Source of the DNA: Paenibacillus campinasensis
Lineage (GTDB): Bacteria > Bacillota > Bacilli > Paenibacillales > Paenibacillaceae
DNA: 64,000 bases
Assembly: GCF_002272015.1 (NCBI RefSeq)
Contig: NZ_NPBY01000003.1
Location: forward strand, 1-64,000
Direction of reading: 5' to 3'
How positions within the stretch are numbered: the stretch's first letter is position 1; each line of letters begins with the position of its first letter. The position numbers were made by a program, and so were the translations under genes. The notes below the pieces were generated by a model. That model worked only from the letters and a program-made list of their open reading frames with translations. It did not search any database and was not told the DNA's origin. Positions 48,707 through 58,049 of this stretch are shown piece after piece.

Positions 48707-51019
48707 TCACCCTTCTTGCCTGTATTTGCTCCGATATTGTCCAGGGGTCATGCCTTCAAGCTTCCGGAAGGAACGAATGAAGTTCTGGGAATTGTTATAG
48801 CTTAACTTCTCGGCAATTTCCTTAATCGGCATATCGGTTTCAACGAGCCATTTTTTTGACATTTTGAATCGGTACTGGGTCAGATACTCGCTGAAGGACA
48901 TATTGGTTTCCTTCTTAAACACACTGCTCAGATAAAAATTGTTATAGTGCAGACGGGAAGCACATTCTTCAAGTGTAATGTTGCGGTCGAATTCGTTGCG
49001 GATCATTTCGATCATTTGCTCGGACAAGTTCTGGTATTGCGACTGCTGCCGGTCGCGGAACACTTTCACCATCGGCTGAATGACTCGGGTATGGAACCAT
49101 CTCTCGATGTCGGAGCTTGTGTACAGCTTCAGCAGCTCCTCGACAAGGGAGCCGTCCTGGATATGGACCTGCTCCAGCATAATCCCGCTCTCCTGCATGA
49201 CAATCATCAGATCATTCAACAGCCGGATCAGTGAGATTTGATATTCATGCGGAGTCCGGTCTTTGTGAAATACATCGGACAGCCACTGTCCAAGCAACTC
49301 CAGCGCGCGTTCCTCATCGGCCAGCTTGATCGCGTCGATCAGCTCGTTCTCCACCTGAGTCGGATAGAAGTACACGCGGGTATGTTTCCCGGAGTTCAGA
49401 CTGTGATAAGGAATGATGACGCCTGTGCCAAGCTTGATCCGGTGCTTTAGCGCCTCAAGCCCTTCCTGATAAGCGCGCGCAGTTTTGAACAGATTGCTGT
49501 ACGGCAGGCTGATGCCGATGCTGACATCCAGATCAAGAAAGGAACGGGTCGTTTTCTGAATTTCCTCGGACAGCTTGTAGATATAGTCGTTGAATTGCTC
49601 AAGGGTGATCTCGCCGCGCCCGATCAGGGTAACCTGGGTTTGATCAATAATGACCGACGGGAGCCTGTGCTCGGACGGTATAATTTCTTCAATCATGTTA
49701 TGAATGGCAAACAGCAGCAGGTCGCTGTCCTTTCGTTCATAACGGGTTTCGTCCAGCATATCGATCTGGAGGGTAAAGACCGCCATACGCTCCCACTTCG
49801 ATACCAGTTCCCGGTAACCGAACAGCTCGATCTGCTCTTCCGCCTCGGGAGCATTGATCTTGCCCAGAAACAGCTTGTGCAGGAAGAAGGTGCGAACCTG
49901 CTGGCTATGCTGGCGCAGCTCGTTGCGAAGCTGCGTGTTGGACTGGAACATGTCACGGATATGTTCATCGATAATTTGCAGCTCGTTCTTCTTATTCGCC
50001 TGAATTTCCGGCAGACGCTCCACAATGCTCTCGAAAATATGCCGGATCGGCGTATACATCCTGCGCGTGCCGAGCCACACAACAAGCAGGCTGAAGCCGA
50101 TCATGACCAGGCAGATGTACAGTGTAAACCATCCGATGGAGCGGGATTCCTTAGTCACTGCGGCCATCTCGGTTAAGGAGGCGTACAGCCAGCCGTTGAA
50201 ATCGGAACGAACATAGGTGATGGACACCGGCTTGCCGTCAATTCTCGTCTCGAACTGCCCCGACTTGCTGTCGAAGCGCTCCAAGTCTTCTTGCTCATAG
50301 CCGGTATCGGTCAAGTAACGGCCGAGCTTGCCGGGTTCCGGATGAACGACGATCCGATAATCATGGTCAAGCACCATAACCTCCCGCGTATCGGAAGGAC
50401 TGTCCATCATGGCAGCAAGGCTGCAGCTTGGAATAGTCGCTACGGCTATGCCGCGCGCCTCGGAGGAGGACAGCGGCATTTTCTTCGCAAGCGTGATCGT
50501 ATACGGGCAAGCATAGCTCTGGGTGTCGCTTGAGCCCAGGGATTCGGTTTCGAGAAGGAGCCAGTTCGAATTGCTTTTTAATTCCATTAACGACAGCAAT
50601 GTATCACTGGAAGCGTATTCATAAAAGTCGTACATTCCCCGGTTGTTGACGAGCCAGTTCATCGTGGCGTTGGCCAGAATGACATCCGTCACCTTCGTCT
50701 CCGGTGATTGCAGCAAACTTAGTTCTTCTCTCAGCTTGTTGTAGAGCTGGAAATCATAGTAGGACAGAGGGCGATACAGCGCCTCTTGCAAAATATTGGA
50801 ATTGATAACATAGTTAAGTGTATAGTCTACGGTCTTGAGGACCTGCTCCAAATTGCTGTTCGTTTGGTTCATAAGCTGGATATTGCTGCTGTTCACATGG
50901 CTTTGTACTGAGGCGGACGATTTCATAAAAGAGAAAAATCCAAGCGCGATCAACGGAATAATGCTGATGACGCAGCCGAACAGTATCATTTTGGAATAAA
51001 GACTGTTTTTTGGATGCAA
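48707..51019 (-). CDS. Membrane-bound AraC-family sensor regulator
   Basis: A 770-residue sensor and transcription factor. TM1 is at about 10-32 (MILFGCVISIIPLIALGFFSF), an extracellular sensor domain of about 240 residues follows, TM2 is at about 285-310, then a cytoplasmic linker and a C-terminal AraC domain (LEECASRLHYNNFYLSSVFKKETN, LSYNNSQNFIRSFRKLEGMTPGQYR). TTG 51019 is favoured, six bases after GGGAAGGTG; an upstream TTG at 51043 is also in frame. It is divergent from the binding-protein gene at 51200 and probably activates that importer locus. No separate kinase is present here. Confidence 0.88.
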   Translation of the reverse strand: MHPKNSLYSKMILFGCVISIIPLIALGFFSFMKSSASVQSHVNSSNIQLMNQTNSNLEQVLKTVDYTLNYVINSNILQEALYRPLSYYDFQLYNKLREELSLLQSPETKVTDVILANATMNWLVNNRGMYDFYEYASSDTLLSLMELKSNSNWLLLETESLGSSDTQSYACPYTITLAKKMPLSSSEARGIAVATIPSCSLAAMMDSPSDTREVMVLDHDYRIVVHPEPGKLGRYLTDTGYEQEDLERFDSKSGQFETRIDGKPVSITYVRSDFNGWLYASLTEMAAVTKESRSIGWFTLYICLVMIGFSLLVVWLGTRRMYTPIRHIFESIVERLPEIQANKKNELQIIDEHIRDMFQSNTQLRNELRQHSQQVRTFFLHKLFLGKINAPEAEEQIELFGYRELVSKWERMAVFTLQIDMLDETRYERKDSDLLLFAIHNMIEEIIPSEHRLPSVIIDQTQVTLIGRGEITLEQFNDYIYKLSEEIQKTTRSFLDLDVSIGISLPYSNLFKTARAYQEGLEALKHRIKLGTGVIIPYHSLNSGKHTRVYFYPTQVENELIDAIKLADEERALELLGQWLSDVFHKDRTPHEYQISLIRLLNDLMIVMQESGIMLEQVHIQDGSLVEELLKLYTSSDIERWFHTRVIQPMVKVFRDRQQSQYQNLSEQMIEMIRNEFDRNITLEECASRLHYNNFYLSSVFKKETNMSFSEYLTQYRFKMSKKWLVETDMPIKEIAEKLSYNNSQNFIRSFRKLEGMTPGQYRSKYRQEG

Positions 51020-51047
51020 AGGGTACACCTTCCCGTTTAACAAAGTG

Positions 51048-51075
51048 TATAATCATTGTATTGGTAACGCTCTCA
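51048..51075 (+). promoter_or_regulatory. -10 box and cre site ahead of the anchored binding protein
   Basis: TATAAT (51048-51053) followed by TGGTAACGCTCTCA (51062-51075), which matches every fixed base of the cre consensus TGNNANCGNNNNCA. The cre would cover the transcription start of the plus-strand gene at 51200. The -35 box is poor, as expected for a promoter that needs an AraC-type activator. Confidence 0.55.
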
Positions 51076-51199
51076 TGATTCAATAATCATTTCATAAAGA
51101 ATAATCACTGGATTGGGATATTGTGGATTTTACGAGGAACTGTCTGCTGTTATTCGAATCATAATGCGAAATATGCTTGAGCGCGGAGGTGGGCTTGTT

Positions 51200-52735
51200 A
51201 TGAAGGGGCGTCTATCGGGAAATGTATGGATTGTACTGTCCGGGGCTGTGTTAATAGTGATGTGTTTGCTTATGTTGCGATCGATGGCGCTGGATAATCG
51301 CACCGAAGCAGCCGGAGGAGACATCTTGTCTATCTCGATTATGGCCAATCTGCATACAGCGGAGATTCCATCCAATAAGATCAAACAGATGATCGAGGAA
51401 CATACCGGCACCGAGCTTAACGTGCAGTGGGTTCCGGACGGGATCTACGATGAAAAGGTATATGCGTCGCTGACGACAGGCACGCTTCCGAAAGCACTCT
51501 ATTTGAAAAATGCGGCCTCGCTGCCGTTTTTTCGTGATGAAATTCGAGCGGGCTTGTTTTGGGAGATTGGGCCGTTCATTCCTGAATATCCGAATTTATC
51601 GAGGCTGAAGCCGGAAGTGCTGAACAACACCTCGGTGGACGGCAAGCTATACAGCTTGTATCAGGAACGGGCTTTGTCGAGGCAGGGAATCATTTACCGC
51701 AAGGACTGGGCCGATCGCTTGGGACTTCAAGCGCCGACGACGCTTGATGAGCTATACCTCATGTTGAAAGGGTTTACATTTGATGACCCGGACGGCAATG
51801 GCAAGCAGGATACCTATGGCCTAACGGATCGGAATGACCTGATCTACGGGGCATTCAAGACGATTTCATCATACTTTGGCACTCCGAATGATTGGGGCTG
51901 GAAGGACGGTTCATTGCTGCCGGAGTTTATGTTTCCGCAGTATATGGAGACGATGAAGTTGTTCCGTCAGTTGCATGAGGAGGGGCTCATTAATCCGAAT
52001 TTCCCGGTGACCAGCAAGCAGGATCAACAGGAGCTCTTTGTGAAGGGAAAGGCCGGTGTATACGTTGGAGCGATGGGGGATGTCATCACCCTGGAATCCA
52101 AGTTGAAGCAGCATGATCCCAGCGCTGTGCTGGATGTTCATAACCGGATTCTCGGGCCTGAGGGATATGGCATCTGGGCGAATCAAGGCTACGGAACGGT
52201 CGTGCTGTTCCCTAAATCCGCCATCGCTACCGAGGAAGAGCTGAGGCAGGTACTATCTTTTTATGACCAGCTGATGAGTCCGGAACTGGCCAATCTGATC
52301 TACTGGGGAGTGAAGGAGGAGCACTATACTATTCGGGAAGGGAAGGCGATGGCCGTGGACTCCCATTGGTTAAAGGAGAAGGAAGTAAAGCCGTATCAGT
52401 CGCTCATGATCGGAGGCTTCAGCACCATTCCGGGCATGCTGCAGCCGATTACCCTGAACGAAGTCAAGGAGAAAGCGGAACGGTTAATCTATGATAATGA
52501 ACAATTCTTGATATATGATCCGACAGATCCACTGGAGTCTCCGCTGGATAGCGAGATTGGCGTCCGGCTGCAGGAGATCATCCGGGATGCTACGTACCAA
52601 TTTATGATCGGGATGCTGGATGAAGCCGGGTTCCAGGCGGAGGTGGAGCGGTGGCTGCAGCAAGGCGGGGAGAGAATTATCCGGGAATATAATGAGGCTT
52701 ATGCTCAAACGGCCGGGACGTTGTCACCGGATTAA
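51200..52735 (+). CDS. Membrane-anchored LplA-type binding protein, possible sensor receptor
   Basis: A 511-residue extracellular binding protein that lacks a proper lipobox: the only N-terminal Cys (IVMC, residue 22) sits inside a hydrophobic helix (about 9-27) and is preceded by Met, so the protein is probably held by an uncleaved helix. It is a close paralogue of the next binding protein (shared stretches ANLHT..IPS, QWVPDG.YDEKV, SRQGIIYRKDWAD), and has the calcium-type loop DDPDGNGKQDT. ATG 51200 follows GGAGGTGG. A terminator-like hairpin separates it from its paralogue. Beside a membrane AraC sensor, it may serve signalling; transport is the alternative. Confidence 0.82.
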   Translation: MKGRLSGNVWIVLSGAVLIVMCLLMLRSMALDNRTEAAGGDILSISIMANLHTAEIPSNKIKQMIEEHTGTELNVQWVPDGIYDEKVYASLTTGTLPKALYLKNAASLPFFRDEIRAGLFWEIGPFIPEYPNLSRLKPEVLNNTSVDGKLYSLYQERALSRQGIIYRKDWADRLGLQAPTTLDELYLMLKGFTFDDPDGNGKQDTYGLTDRNDLIYGAFKTISSYFGTPNDWGWKDGSLLPEFMFPQYMETMKLFRQLHEEGLINPNFPVTSKQDQQELFVKGKAGVYVGAMGDVITLESKLKQHDPSAVLDVHNRILGPEGYGIWANQGYGTVVLFPKSAIATEEELRQVLSFYDQLMSPELANLIYWGVKEEHYTIREGKAMAVDSHWLKEKEVKPYQSLMIGGFSTIPGMLQPITLNEVKEKAERLIYDNEQFLIYDPTDPLESPLDSEIGVRLQEIIRDATYQFMIGMLDEAGFQAEVERWLQQGGERIIREYNEAYAQTAGTLSPD

Positions 52736-52861
52736 ATGAAGGGAGCCAGACTAGGGCCAGGGCCAGCGGCTTGACATGATGAAAGGCTTATTCGCACAAA
52801 CATAAATGTAGCCGCGACTGTAGGCAAATGCCTGATATTACATACACGCAACCGATCTTTT

Positions 52862-52914
52862 AAGCCGCTTGAATTCGCACGCGCTCACCCTATGACGCGG
52901 AATTCAAGCGGCTT
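52862..52914 (+). terminator. Hairpin terminator between the paralogous binding-protein genes
   Basis: AAGCCGCTTGAATTC (52862-52876) is perfectly complementary to GAATTCAAGCGGCTT (52900-52914), extended inside by CGCG with CGCG, followed by GTTCTT. It ends transcription of the first paralogue. The rest of the 387-base gap 52736-53122 shows no gene; it must hold the promoter of the second paralogue. Confidence 0.75.
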
Positions 52915-53122
52915 GTTCTTCGTCTGCTGCCTGTCCCCAACGGGATCCTTGGAACCGTGATAATCATTAGATTAGTTTTCCGCTCCTTTGGATGGAGCGG
53001 AAACGATGGAATGGCGTGCACGGCGCATCCCCAATCTCAAGATTATATACGTACCGGGAGGCGGTGTTTTAAGCTGTTCCTGTCAACATTTCAAATTTCA
53101 ATTAAAACGGAGGTCAGAAAAA

Positions 53123-54655
53123 ATGAAAAAGACAAAAGCCAGCACTGTCTTGGCAATTGTAACCGCTTTAGCGGTATTGGCCGGCTGTGGCGGAGGCGGA
53201 GGAAGCGCATCCGGAACGAAGCAGCAGGGCAGCGGCGCTCAGGGAGAGAGCGATCAGCCAGTAGCCATCACGATTATGGCTAACCTCCACACCCCGGAAG
53301 TTCCTTCAGACAAAATCGAGAAATTAATTGAAGAGAAAACAAACACGAAGCTAGAGATTCAGTGGGTTCCAGACGGCACGTACGATGAAAAGGTGAATGC
53401 ATCCTTTGCTACCGGCACGCTGCCGCAGGTAACGCTGCTGAAGAATGCCGCCTCTCTTATTAATATGAGAGATGCAATCCGCAACGGGCAGTTCTGGGAA
53501 ATTGGGCCTTATCTTCAGGACTACCCGAATTTGAGCAAATTGAAACCGGAAGTATTGAAGAACACGGCGGTGGACGGCAAAATCTACGCCATCTATCGCG
53601 AGGTGCCGCTATCCCGTCAGGGCATCATCTACCGCAAGGACTGGGCTGACAAGCTTGGACTCGGCGCTCCGACAACGATTGACGAGTTCTACGAGATGCT
53701 GAAGCAGTTCAAGGAGAACGATCCGGACGGCAACGGACAGAACGATACGATCCCGCTCACCGACCGCAACGATCTCGTCTACGGCGCATTCAAGACGGTA
53801 AGCTCCTGGTTCGGCACGCCGAACAACTGGGGTGAGAAGGACGGCCAGCTTCTGCCTGAATTCATGTTCCCTGAGTACGTGGAAACGATGAAGTTCTTCA
53901 AGAAGCTTCATCAGGAAGGGTTGATCAATCAGGACTTCCCGGTGACAAGTAAAACCGACCAGCAGAACTTGCTGACCACAGGCAAAGCAGGGGTATATAT
54001 CGGTGCAATGGGCGATGTGTCCAGCTTAGAGCCGAAGGTGCTGGAGATTAATCCGGATGCGGAGCTTGACGTGCAGAACAAAATTGACGGTGGTCCAAAC
54101 GGCTTTGGCGTATGGTCCGTACCAGGGTACGGTTCGGTGACCCTGTTCCCGAAAACGGCGATCAAGACAGAGGAAGAGCTCAAGCAAGTGCTGTCCTTCG
54201 TGGATCAGCTGATGAGCCCCGAACTGGCGAACCTGATCTACTGGGGAATCGAGGGCGAGCACCACACGCTTGAGGACGGTCAGGTCATTACAACCGAAGA
54301 CACGAAGCTTTGGGATCGCGAAGTGAAGCCTTATCAGGTGCTTCAGGTCGGCGGACCGCTCACGGTTGAAGGCTTTCTGGAAGCGAAGCATACAAGACCG
54401 GTGAAAGCCAAAGCTGAGGCGCTCATTGTGGAGAACAATGATTTCCTGATCGAAGACCCTGCTGCAGCGCTCGATTCCAAAACCTATAACGAAAAAGGCG
54501 TGCAGCTCCAAGAGCTTATCAAGGATGCAACCTACCGCTTCATGCTTGGCGATATCGACGAGGATGGCTTCCAGGCCGCTGTGGACAACTGGCTGAACAG
54601 CGGAGGCCAACAGATCATCGATGAATTCAACGCATCAAACGAGGCTTCGAAATAA
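53123..54655 (+). CDS. Oligosaccharide ABC importer binding lipoprotein
   Basis: A 510-residue LplA-type receptor with lipobox VLAGC and a Gly/Ser-rich spacer. It is a paralogue of the preceding gene's product, sharing most motifs along its length, including the loop NDPDGNGQNDT and TDRNDLVYGAFKTVSSWFGTPNNWG. ATG 53123 follows ACGGAGGTCAG. It precedes the permease pair and is the obvious transport receptor of this locus. The long upstream open frame (from 52988) has no ribosome site and is not used. Confidence 0.92.
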   Translation: MKKTKASTVLAIVTALAVLAGCGGGGGSASGTKQQGSGAQGESDQPVAITIMANLHTPEVPSDKIEKLIEEKTNTKLEIQWVPDGTYDEKVNASFATGTLPQVTLLKNAASLINMRDAIRNGQFWEIGPYLQDYPNLSKLKPEVLKNTAVDGKIYAIYREVPLSRQGIIYRKDWADKLGLGAPTTIDEFYEMLKQFKENDPDGNGQNDTIPLTDRNDLVYGAFKTVSSWFGTPNNWGEKDGQLLPEFMFPEYVETMKFFKKLHQEGLINQDFPVTSKTDQQNLLTTGKAGVYIGAMGDVSSLEPKVLEINPDAELDVQNKIDGGPNGFGVWSVPGYGSVTLFPKTAIKTEEELKQVLSFVDQLMSPELANLIYWGIEGEHHTLEDGQVITTEDTKLWDREVKPYQVLQVGGPLTVEGFLEAKHTRPVKAKAEALIVENNDFLIEDPAAALDSKTYNEKGVQLQELIKDATYRFMLGDIDEDGFQAAVDNWLNSGGQQIIDEFNASNEASK

Positions 54656-54676
54656 CAGTACACGAGTATCCCGTCT

Positions 54677-54709
54677 CCCGAAGACCGAGCAGCCCGCTCG
54701 GCCTTCGGG
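54677..54709 (+). other. Intercistronic hairpin between binding protein and permease genes
   Basis: CCCGAAGACCGAGC (54677-54690) pairs with GCTCGGCCTTCGGG (54696-54709) with one mismatch. There is no T-run, so it is more likely an mRNA-stabilising or attenuating hairpin than a full terminator, allowing more binding protein than permease. Confidence 0.6.
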
Positions 54710-54741
54710 TATTGTCGGGAACAGAAAGGAAGTCGAGGATC

Positions 54742-55710
54742 ATGAGTGAGACAGCTGTGAGCACCGGGATGAATCCAGATGTAGATGTAAAGCCGCCCAA
54801 GCAAGATTCAGGACGGATGAAGCGAATAATCAAAAACCGAGCTATCTATATGATGATTCTTCCCGGGTTCTTATACTTCCTGATCTTTAAATACATCCCG
54901 ATGTCGGGATTGGTAATTGCTTTTCAGGACTATCAAGCATTTCTGGGAGTAATGAACAGCCCCTGGGTAGGGTTCAAGCATTTCGAACGTCTGTTCACAG
55001 AGCCGATGTTTTTTACGATATTAAGCAATACCTTAATACTGTTCATGATGAATCTTTTGTTCTATTTTCCGGTGCCGATCATTCTCGCCTTGATGCTGAA
55101 TGAGGTGCGGCGCGAAGTATTCAAGCGTTTTATCCAGACGATGGTATACATTCCTCACTTCATGTCGTGGGTCATCATCGTATCGATTTCATTTGTCATG
55201 CTGTCCATGGACCGCGGGATCATCAATGAGCTGCTGGCGATGATGGGCTTTGAGAAAATCAATTTCCTGATGAGCAGCGACTGGTTCAGGCCAATGTATG
55301 TGCTCCAGGTCATATGGCGTGAAGCCGGCTGGGGGACAATTATCTATCTGGCAGCGATGGCGGCGATTGACCCGGGATTGTACGAGGCTTCCCGCATCGA
55401 CGGGGCCAGCAGGTTCCGCCAAATCTGGCATATTACCCTTCCTTCGATCCGCAGTGTCATCGTGGTGTTGCTGATTTTGAAGATCGGGGATGTGCTGGAG
55501 CTTGGATTTGAGCATGTCTATCTGCTGCTGAACTCGATGAACCGGGAAGTGGCGGAAATATTCGATACGTATGTATATACCGCAGGGCTTCGGCAGGGGC
55601 AGTTCAGCTTCAGTACGGCGGTCGGATTCTTCAAGTCGATCATCGGTCTGATTATGGTAATGCTGGCCAACTGGCTGGCCAAAAAAGCCGGCGAAGAGGG
55701 CATCTATTAA
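54742..55710 (+). CDS. Oligosaccharide ABC importer permease, LplB-like
   Basis: A 322-residue permease with a short cytoplasmic tail and six helices; motifs FKYIPMSGLVIAFQDYQ and EAA loop LYEASRIDGASRFRQIWHITLPS. ATG 54742 lies behind GGAAGTCGAGG. It forms the channel with the next permease. No ATPase is adjacent. Confidence 0.92.
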   Translation: MSETAVSTGMNPDVDVKPPKQDSGRMKRIIKNRAIYMMILPGFLYFLIFKYIPMSGLVIAFQDYQAFLGVMNSPWVGFKHFERLFTEPMFFTILSNTLILFMMNLLFYFPVPIILALMLNEVRREVFKRFIQTMVYIPHFMSWVIIVSISFVMLSMDRGIINELLAMMGFEKINFLMSSDWFRPMYVLQVIWREAGWGTIIYLAAMAAIDPGLYEASRIDGASRFRQIWHITLPSIRSVIVVLLILKIGDVLELGFEHVYLLLNSMNREVAEIFDTYVYTAGLRQGQFSFSTAVGFFKSIIGLIMVMLANWLAKKAGEEGIY

Positions 55711-55730
55711 GATGAGAAAGGTGGAGCGCT

Positions 55731-56609
55731 ATGGTACATGACAAAACAATACCGAGCCGGATTTTCGATATCGTCAATTATACGCTATTGTTGATTATCG
55801 GCCTCGTTACAATTCTGCCTTTCCTGCATGTCATCGCCGGTTCGTTTACGACGGTGGCTGAGCTGGCACAGAAGCGGTTTGTCCTGTTCCCGACGGAATG
55901 GTCGCTGGACGCTTACAGATATATATTTTCAACGAATACCATATTCAAATCCCTTGGCGTTTCTGTCGGGGTCACGTTCTTCGGCACGATGTTCAGCATG
56001 CTGCTGACATGTCTGATGGCCTATGGCCTGTCTCGCAAAGATTTGGACGGACGCAATTTCATTATGTTCATGGTCGTATTTACGATGCTGTTCAGCGGCG
56101 GCATGATCCCGACCTTCCTCGTGGTGAAGGAGCTTGGCATGATCGATACGTATGCGGCGCTGATCGTACCGACGGCGATTAATGCATTCAACCTTATTAT
56201 TATGAGGAACTTTTTTCAAAACCTGCCCGAAGGTCTTGAGGAATCTGCCAAAATTGACGGTGCCGGCGACTGGGGGATTTTGTTCCGGATTGTCATTCCG
56301 CTGTCCATGCCTGCGATTGCAACGATTTCGCTGTTCTATGCCGTGACCTACTGGAACACGTACATGCAGGCGATTCTGTATCTGAATGACGGAGCCAAGT
56401 GGCCGGTGCAGGTTATTTTGCGCCAGATCGTTATCCTGGCCAGCGGGCTGACCGCCGACACCTCCAGCATGGAGGACTTTGTCCGGCCGCCAGAGCAGAC
56501 GGTGAAGATGGCGGTTATCGTGGTGGCGACGCTTCCGATTTTGTGCGTATATCCGTTCTTGCAGAAGCATTTTGCCAAGGGGGCCCTGCTCGGCTCGATT
56601 AAAGGATAA
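55731..56609 (+). CDS. Oligosaccharide ABC importer permease, LplC-like
   Basis: A 292-residue MalG-type permease with six helices, EAA loop GLEESAKIDGAGDWGILFRIVIPLS, and the tail KHFAKGALLGSIKG. The ribosome site AAAGGTGG precedes ATG 55731. It is followed after 24 bases by the GH43 gene, linking import to breakdown. Confidence 0.92.
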   Translation: MVHDKTIPSRIFDIVNYTLLLIIGLVTILPFLHVIAGSFTTVAELAQKRFVLFPTEWSLDAYRYIFSTNTIFKSLGVSVGVTFFGTMFSMLLTCLMAYGLSRKDLDGRNFIMFMVVFTMLFSGGMIPTFLVVKELGMIDTYAALIVPTAINAFNLIIMRNFFQNLPEGLEESAKIDGAGDWGILFRIVIPLSMPAIATISLFYAVTYWNTYMQAILYLNDGAKWPVQVILRQIVILASGLTADTSSMEDFVRPPEQTVKMAVIVVATLPILCVYPFLQKHFAKGALLGSIKG

Positions 56610-56633
56610 TAAGGAAAACTCGGAGGAGCTCTC

Positions 56634-58025
56634 ATGGAGAACAAGCTGTACGCGCCTATTATTGGCGGGAACTACGCCGATCCTTCCATTATTCGGGTCG
56701 GTGAAGATTATTATATGACGCATTCTTCCTATAAGCTGACACCTGGACTCATCATTTGGCATTCCCGGGATCTGCTCCATTGGACGAAAGTTGGCGCTGC
56801 GCTGACCCGCTATGGCGGGGATGTGTGGGCGCCCGATTTTGCCGTGCATAACGGGCGCTACTATATCTATTATCCTGCCGGAGGGACGAACTGGGTCGTA
56901 ACGGCGGAGCATCCGGCCGGTCCGTGGAGTGAACCGGTCAATCTCGGAATTAAGGGGATTGACCCTGGTCATACGGTTGGTCCGGACGGTAAGCGCTATC
57001 TGCATATGTCCGGCGGATACATTGTTGAATTGAGCGATGACGGACTGTCGGTGGCCGGCGAGGCAAGGGAAATCTACGAGGGCTGGCGCTATCCGGAGGA
57101 TTGGGTGGTCGAAGGGTACAGCCTGGAAGGCCCTAAGGTCACCTATCATAACGGCTATTACTATTTGACCGTGGCCGTCGGAGGGACAGCCGGTCCGCCT
57201 ACGAGCCATATGGCGGTGTCATCAAGGTCCAGGACGCCTTGGGGACCGTGGGAGCATTCCCCGTATAATCCGGTGGTCCGCACCTGGAGCAAGGAAGAGG
57301 CGTGGTGGTCCAAGGGACATGCATCGCTTATTGATGCACCGGACGGGCAATGGTGGATGGTCTATCATGCCTATGCAAGCGGCTATCATACGCTCGGAAG
57401 ACAGACGCTGCTGGAGCCGATTGAATGGACAGAAGACGGCTGGTTCCGCGCGGCTGGCAAGGCAGAAGCCAATCCGGCTGCTGAAGCCTTCAAGTTCCAA
57501 GATTCCTTCCAGGAACCGGGCCTTTGCCTGGAGTGGCAGACAGAAGGCACAGAACCGGAACAGCGTTTTCGAACCGGTCCGGGTGGGCTGATTGCGTCCG
57601 GAGCTTCGGAGAAGGAGCGGCACTCGCCTTTATTTTATATGCCGGCGCACAAGCGGTATATGGCAGAGGTAGAGGTTGCGCTGGAAGGGGAAGTCGAGGG
57701 GAGGCTCTTGCTGTATTACAACGACTATGCCTATTTGGGGCTTGGTGTACACGGCGGCGGAGTGCGGTTTTTCCGTTCCTTCAAAAATTATGCCACGATG
57801 CCAAGCGACAGCGGATACGCCTGGGTGCGGATCGTGAATGATGAGCACATCGTTTCTTTTTATTACAGTTTTGATGGCACGAAGTGGATGAAGTATGACA
57901 AGGTGGTGGACGCATCAGGCATGCACCATAATACGCTCGGCGGGTTTCAGAGCCTTCGCATCGGACTGGATGCCGTGGGCCGCGGCAAGGCGGTCTTCCG
58001 AAAATTCACTTATAAAGAGCTATAA
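56634..58025 (+). CDS. GH43-family glycosidase (beta-xylosidase/arabinofuranosidase type) with C-terminal beta-sandwich
   Basis: A 463-residue cytoplasmic enzyme. Residues 1-285 are a five-bladed propeller with the three acidic residues of GH43: Asp 16 in NYADPS, Asp 68 in VWAPDF and Glu 165 in LEGPK. Residues 295-463 form a beta-sandwich like that of bacterial beta-xylosidases (YNDYAYLGLGVHGGGVRFFRS). It probably releases xylose or arabinose from imported oligosaccharides. ATG 56634 follows GGAGGAG. Exact specificity cannot be read from sequence. Confidence 0.9.
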   Translation: MENKLYAPIIGGNYADPSIIRVGEDYYMTHSSYKLTPGLIIWHSRDLLHWTKVGAALTRYGGDVWAPDFAVHNGRYYIYYPAGGTNWVVTAEHPAGPWSEPVNLGIKGIDPGHTVGPDGKRYLHMSGGYIVELSDDGLSVAGEAREIYEGWRYPEDWVVEGYSLEGPKVTYHNGYYYLTVAVGGTAGPPTSHMAVSSRSRTPWGPWEHSPYNPVVRTWSKEEAWWSKGHASLIDAPDGQWWMVYHAYASGYHTLGRQTLLEPIEWTEDGWFRAAGKAEANPAAEAFKFQDSFQEPGLCLEWQTEGTEPEQRFRTGPGGLIASGASEKERHSPLFYMPAHKRYMAEVEVALEGEVEGRLLLYYNDYAYLGLGVHGGGVRFFRSFKNYATMPSDSGYAWVRIVNDEHIVSFYYSFDGTKWMKYDKVVDASGMHHNTLGGFQSLRIGLDAVGRGKAVFRKFTYKEL

Positions 58026-58049
58026 CTAGAGACGAAAGAAGGGAACGGA

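Noticed and set aside
55929-57209. 426-codon minus-strand open frame
   Set aside because: It lies opposite the LplC permease and the GH43 gene, spans their junction, has Arg/His/Gln-rich composition and no ribosome site; the plus-strand genes have clear motifs.
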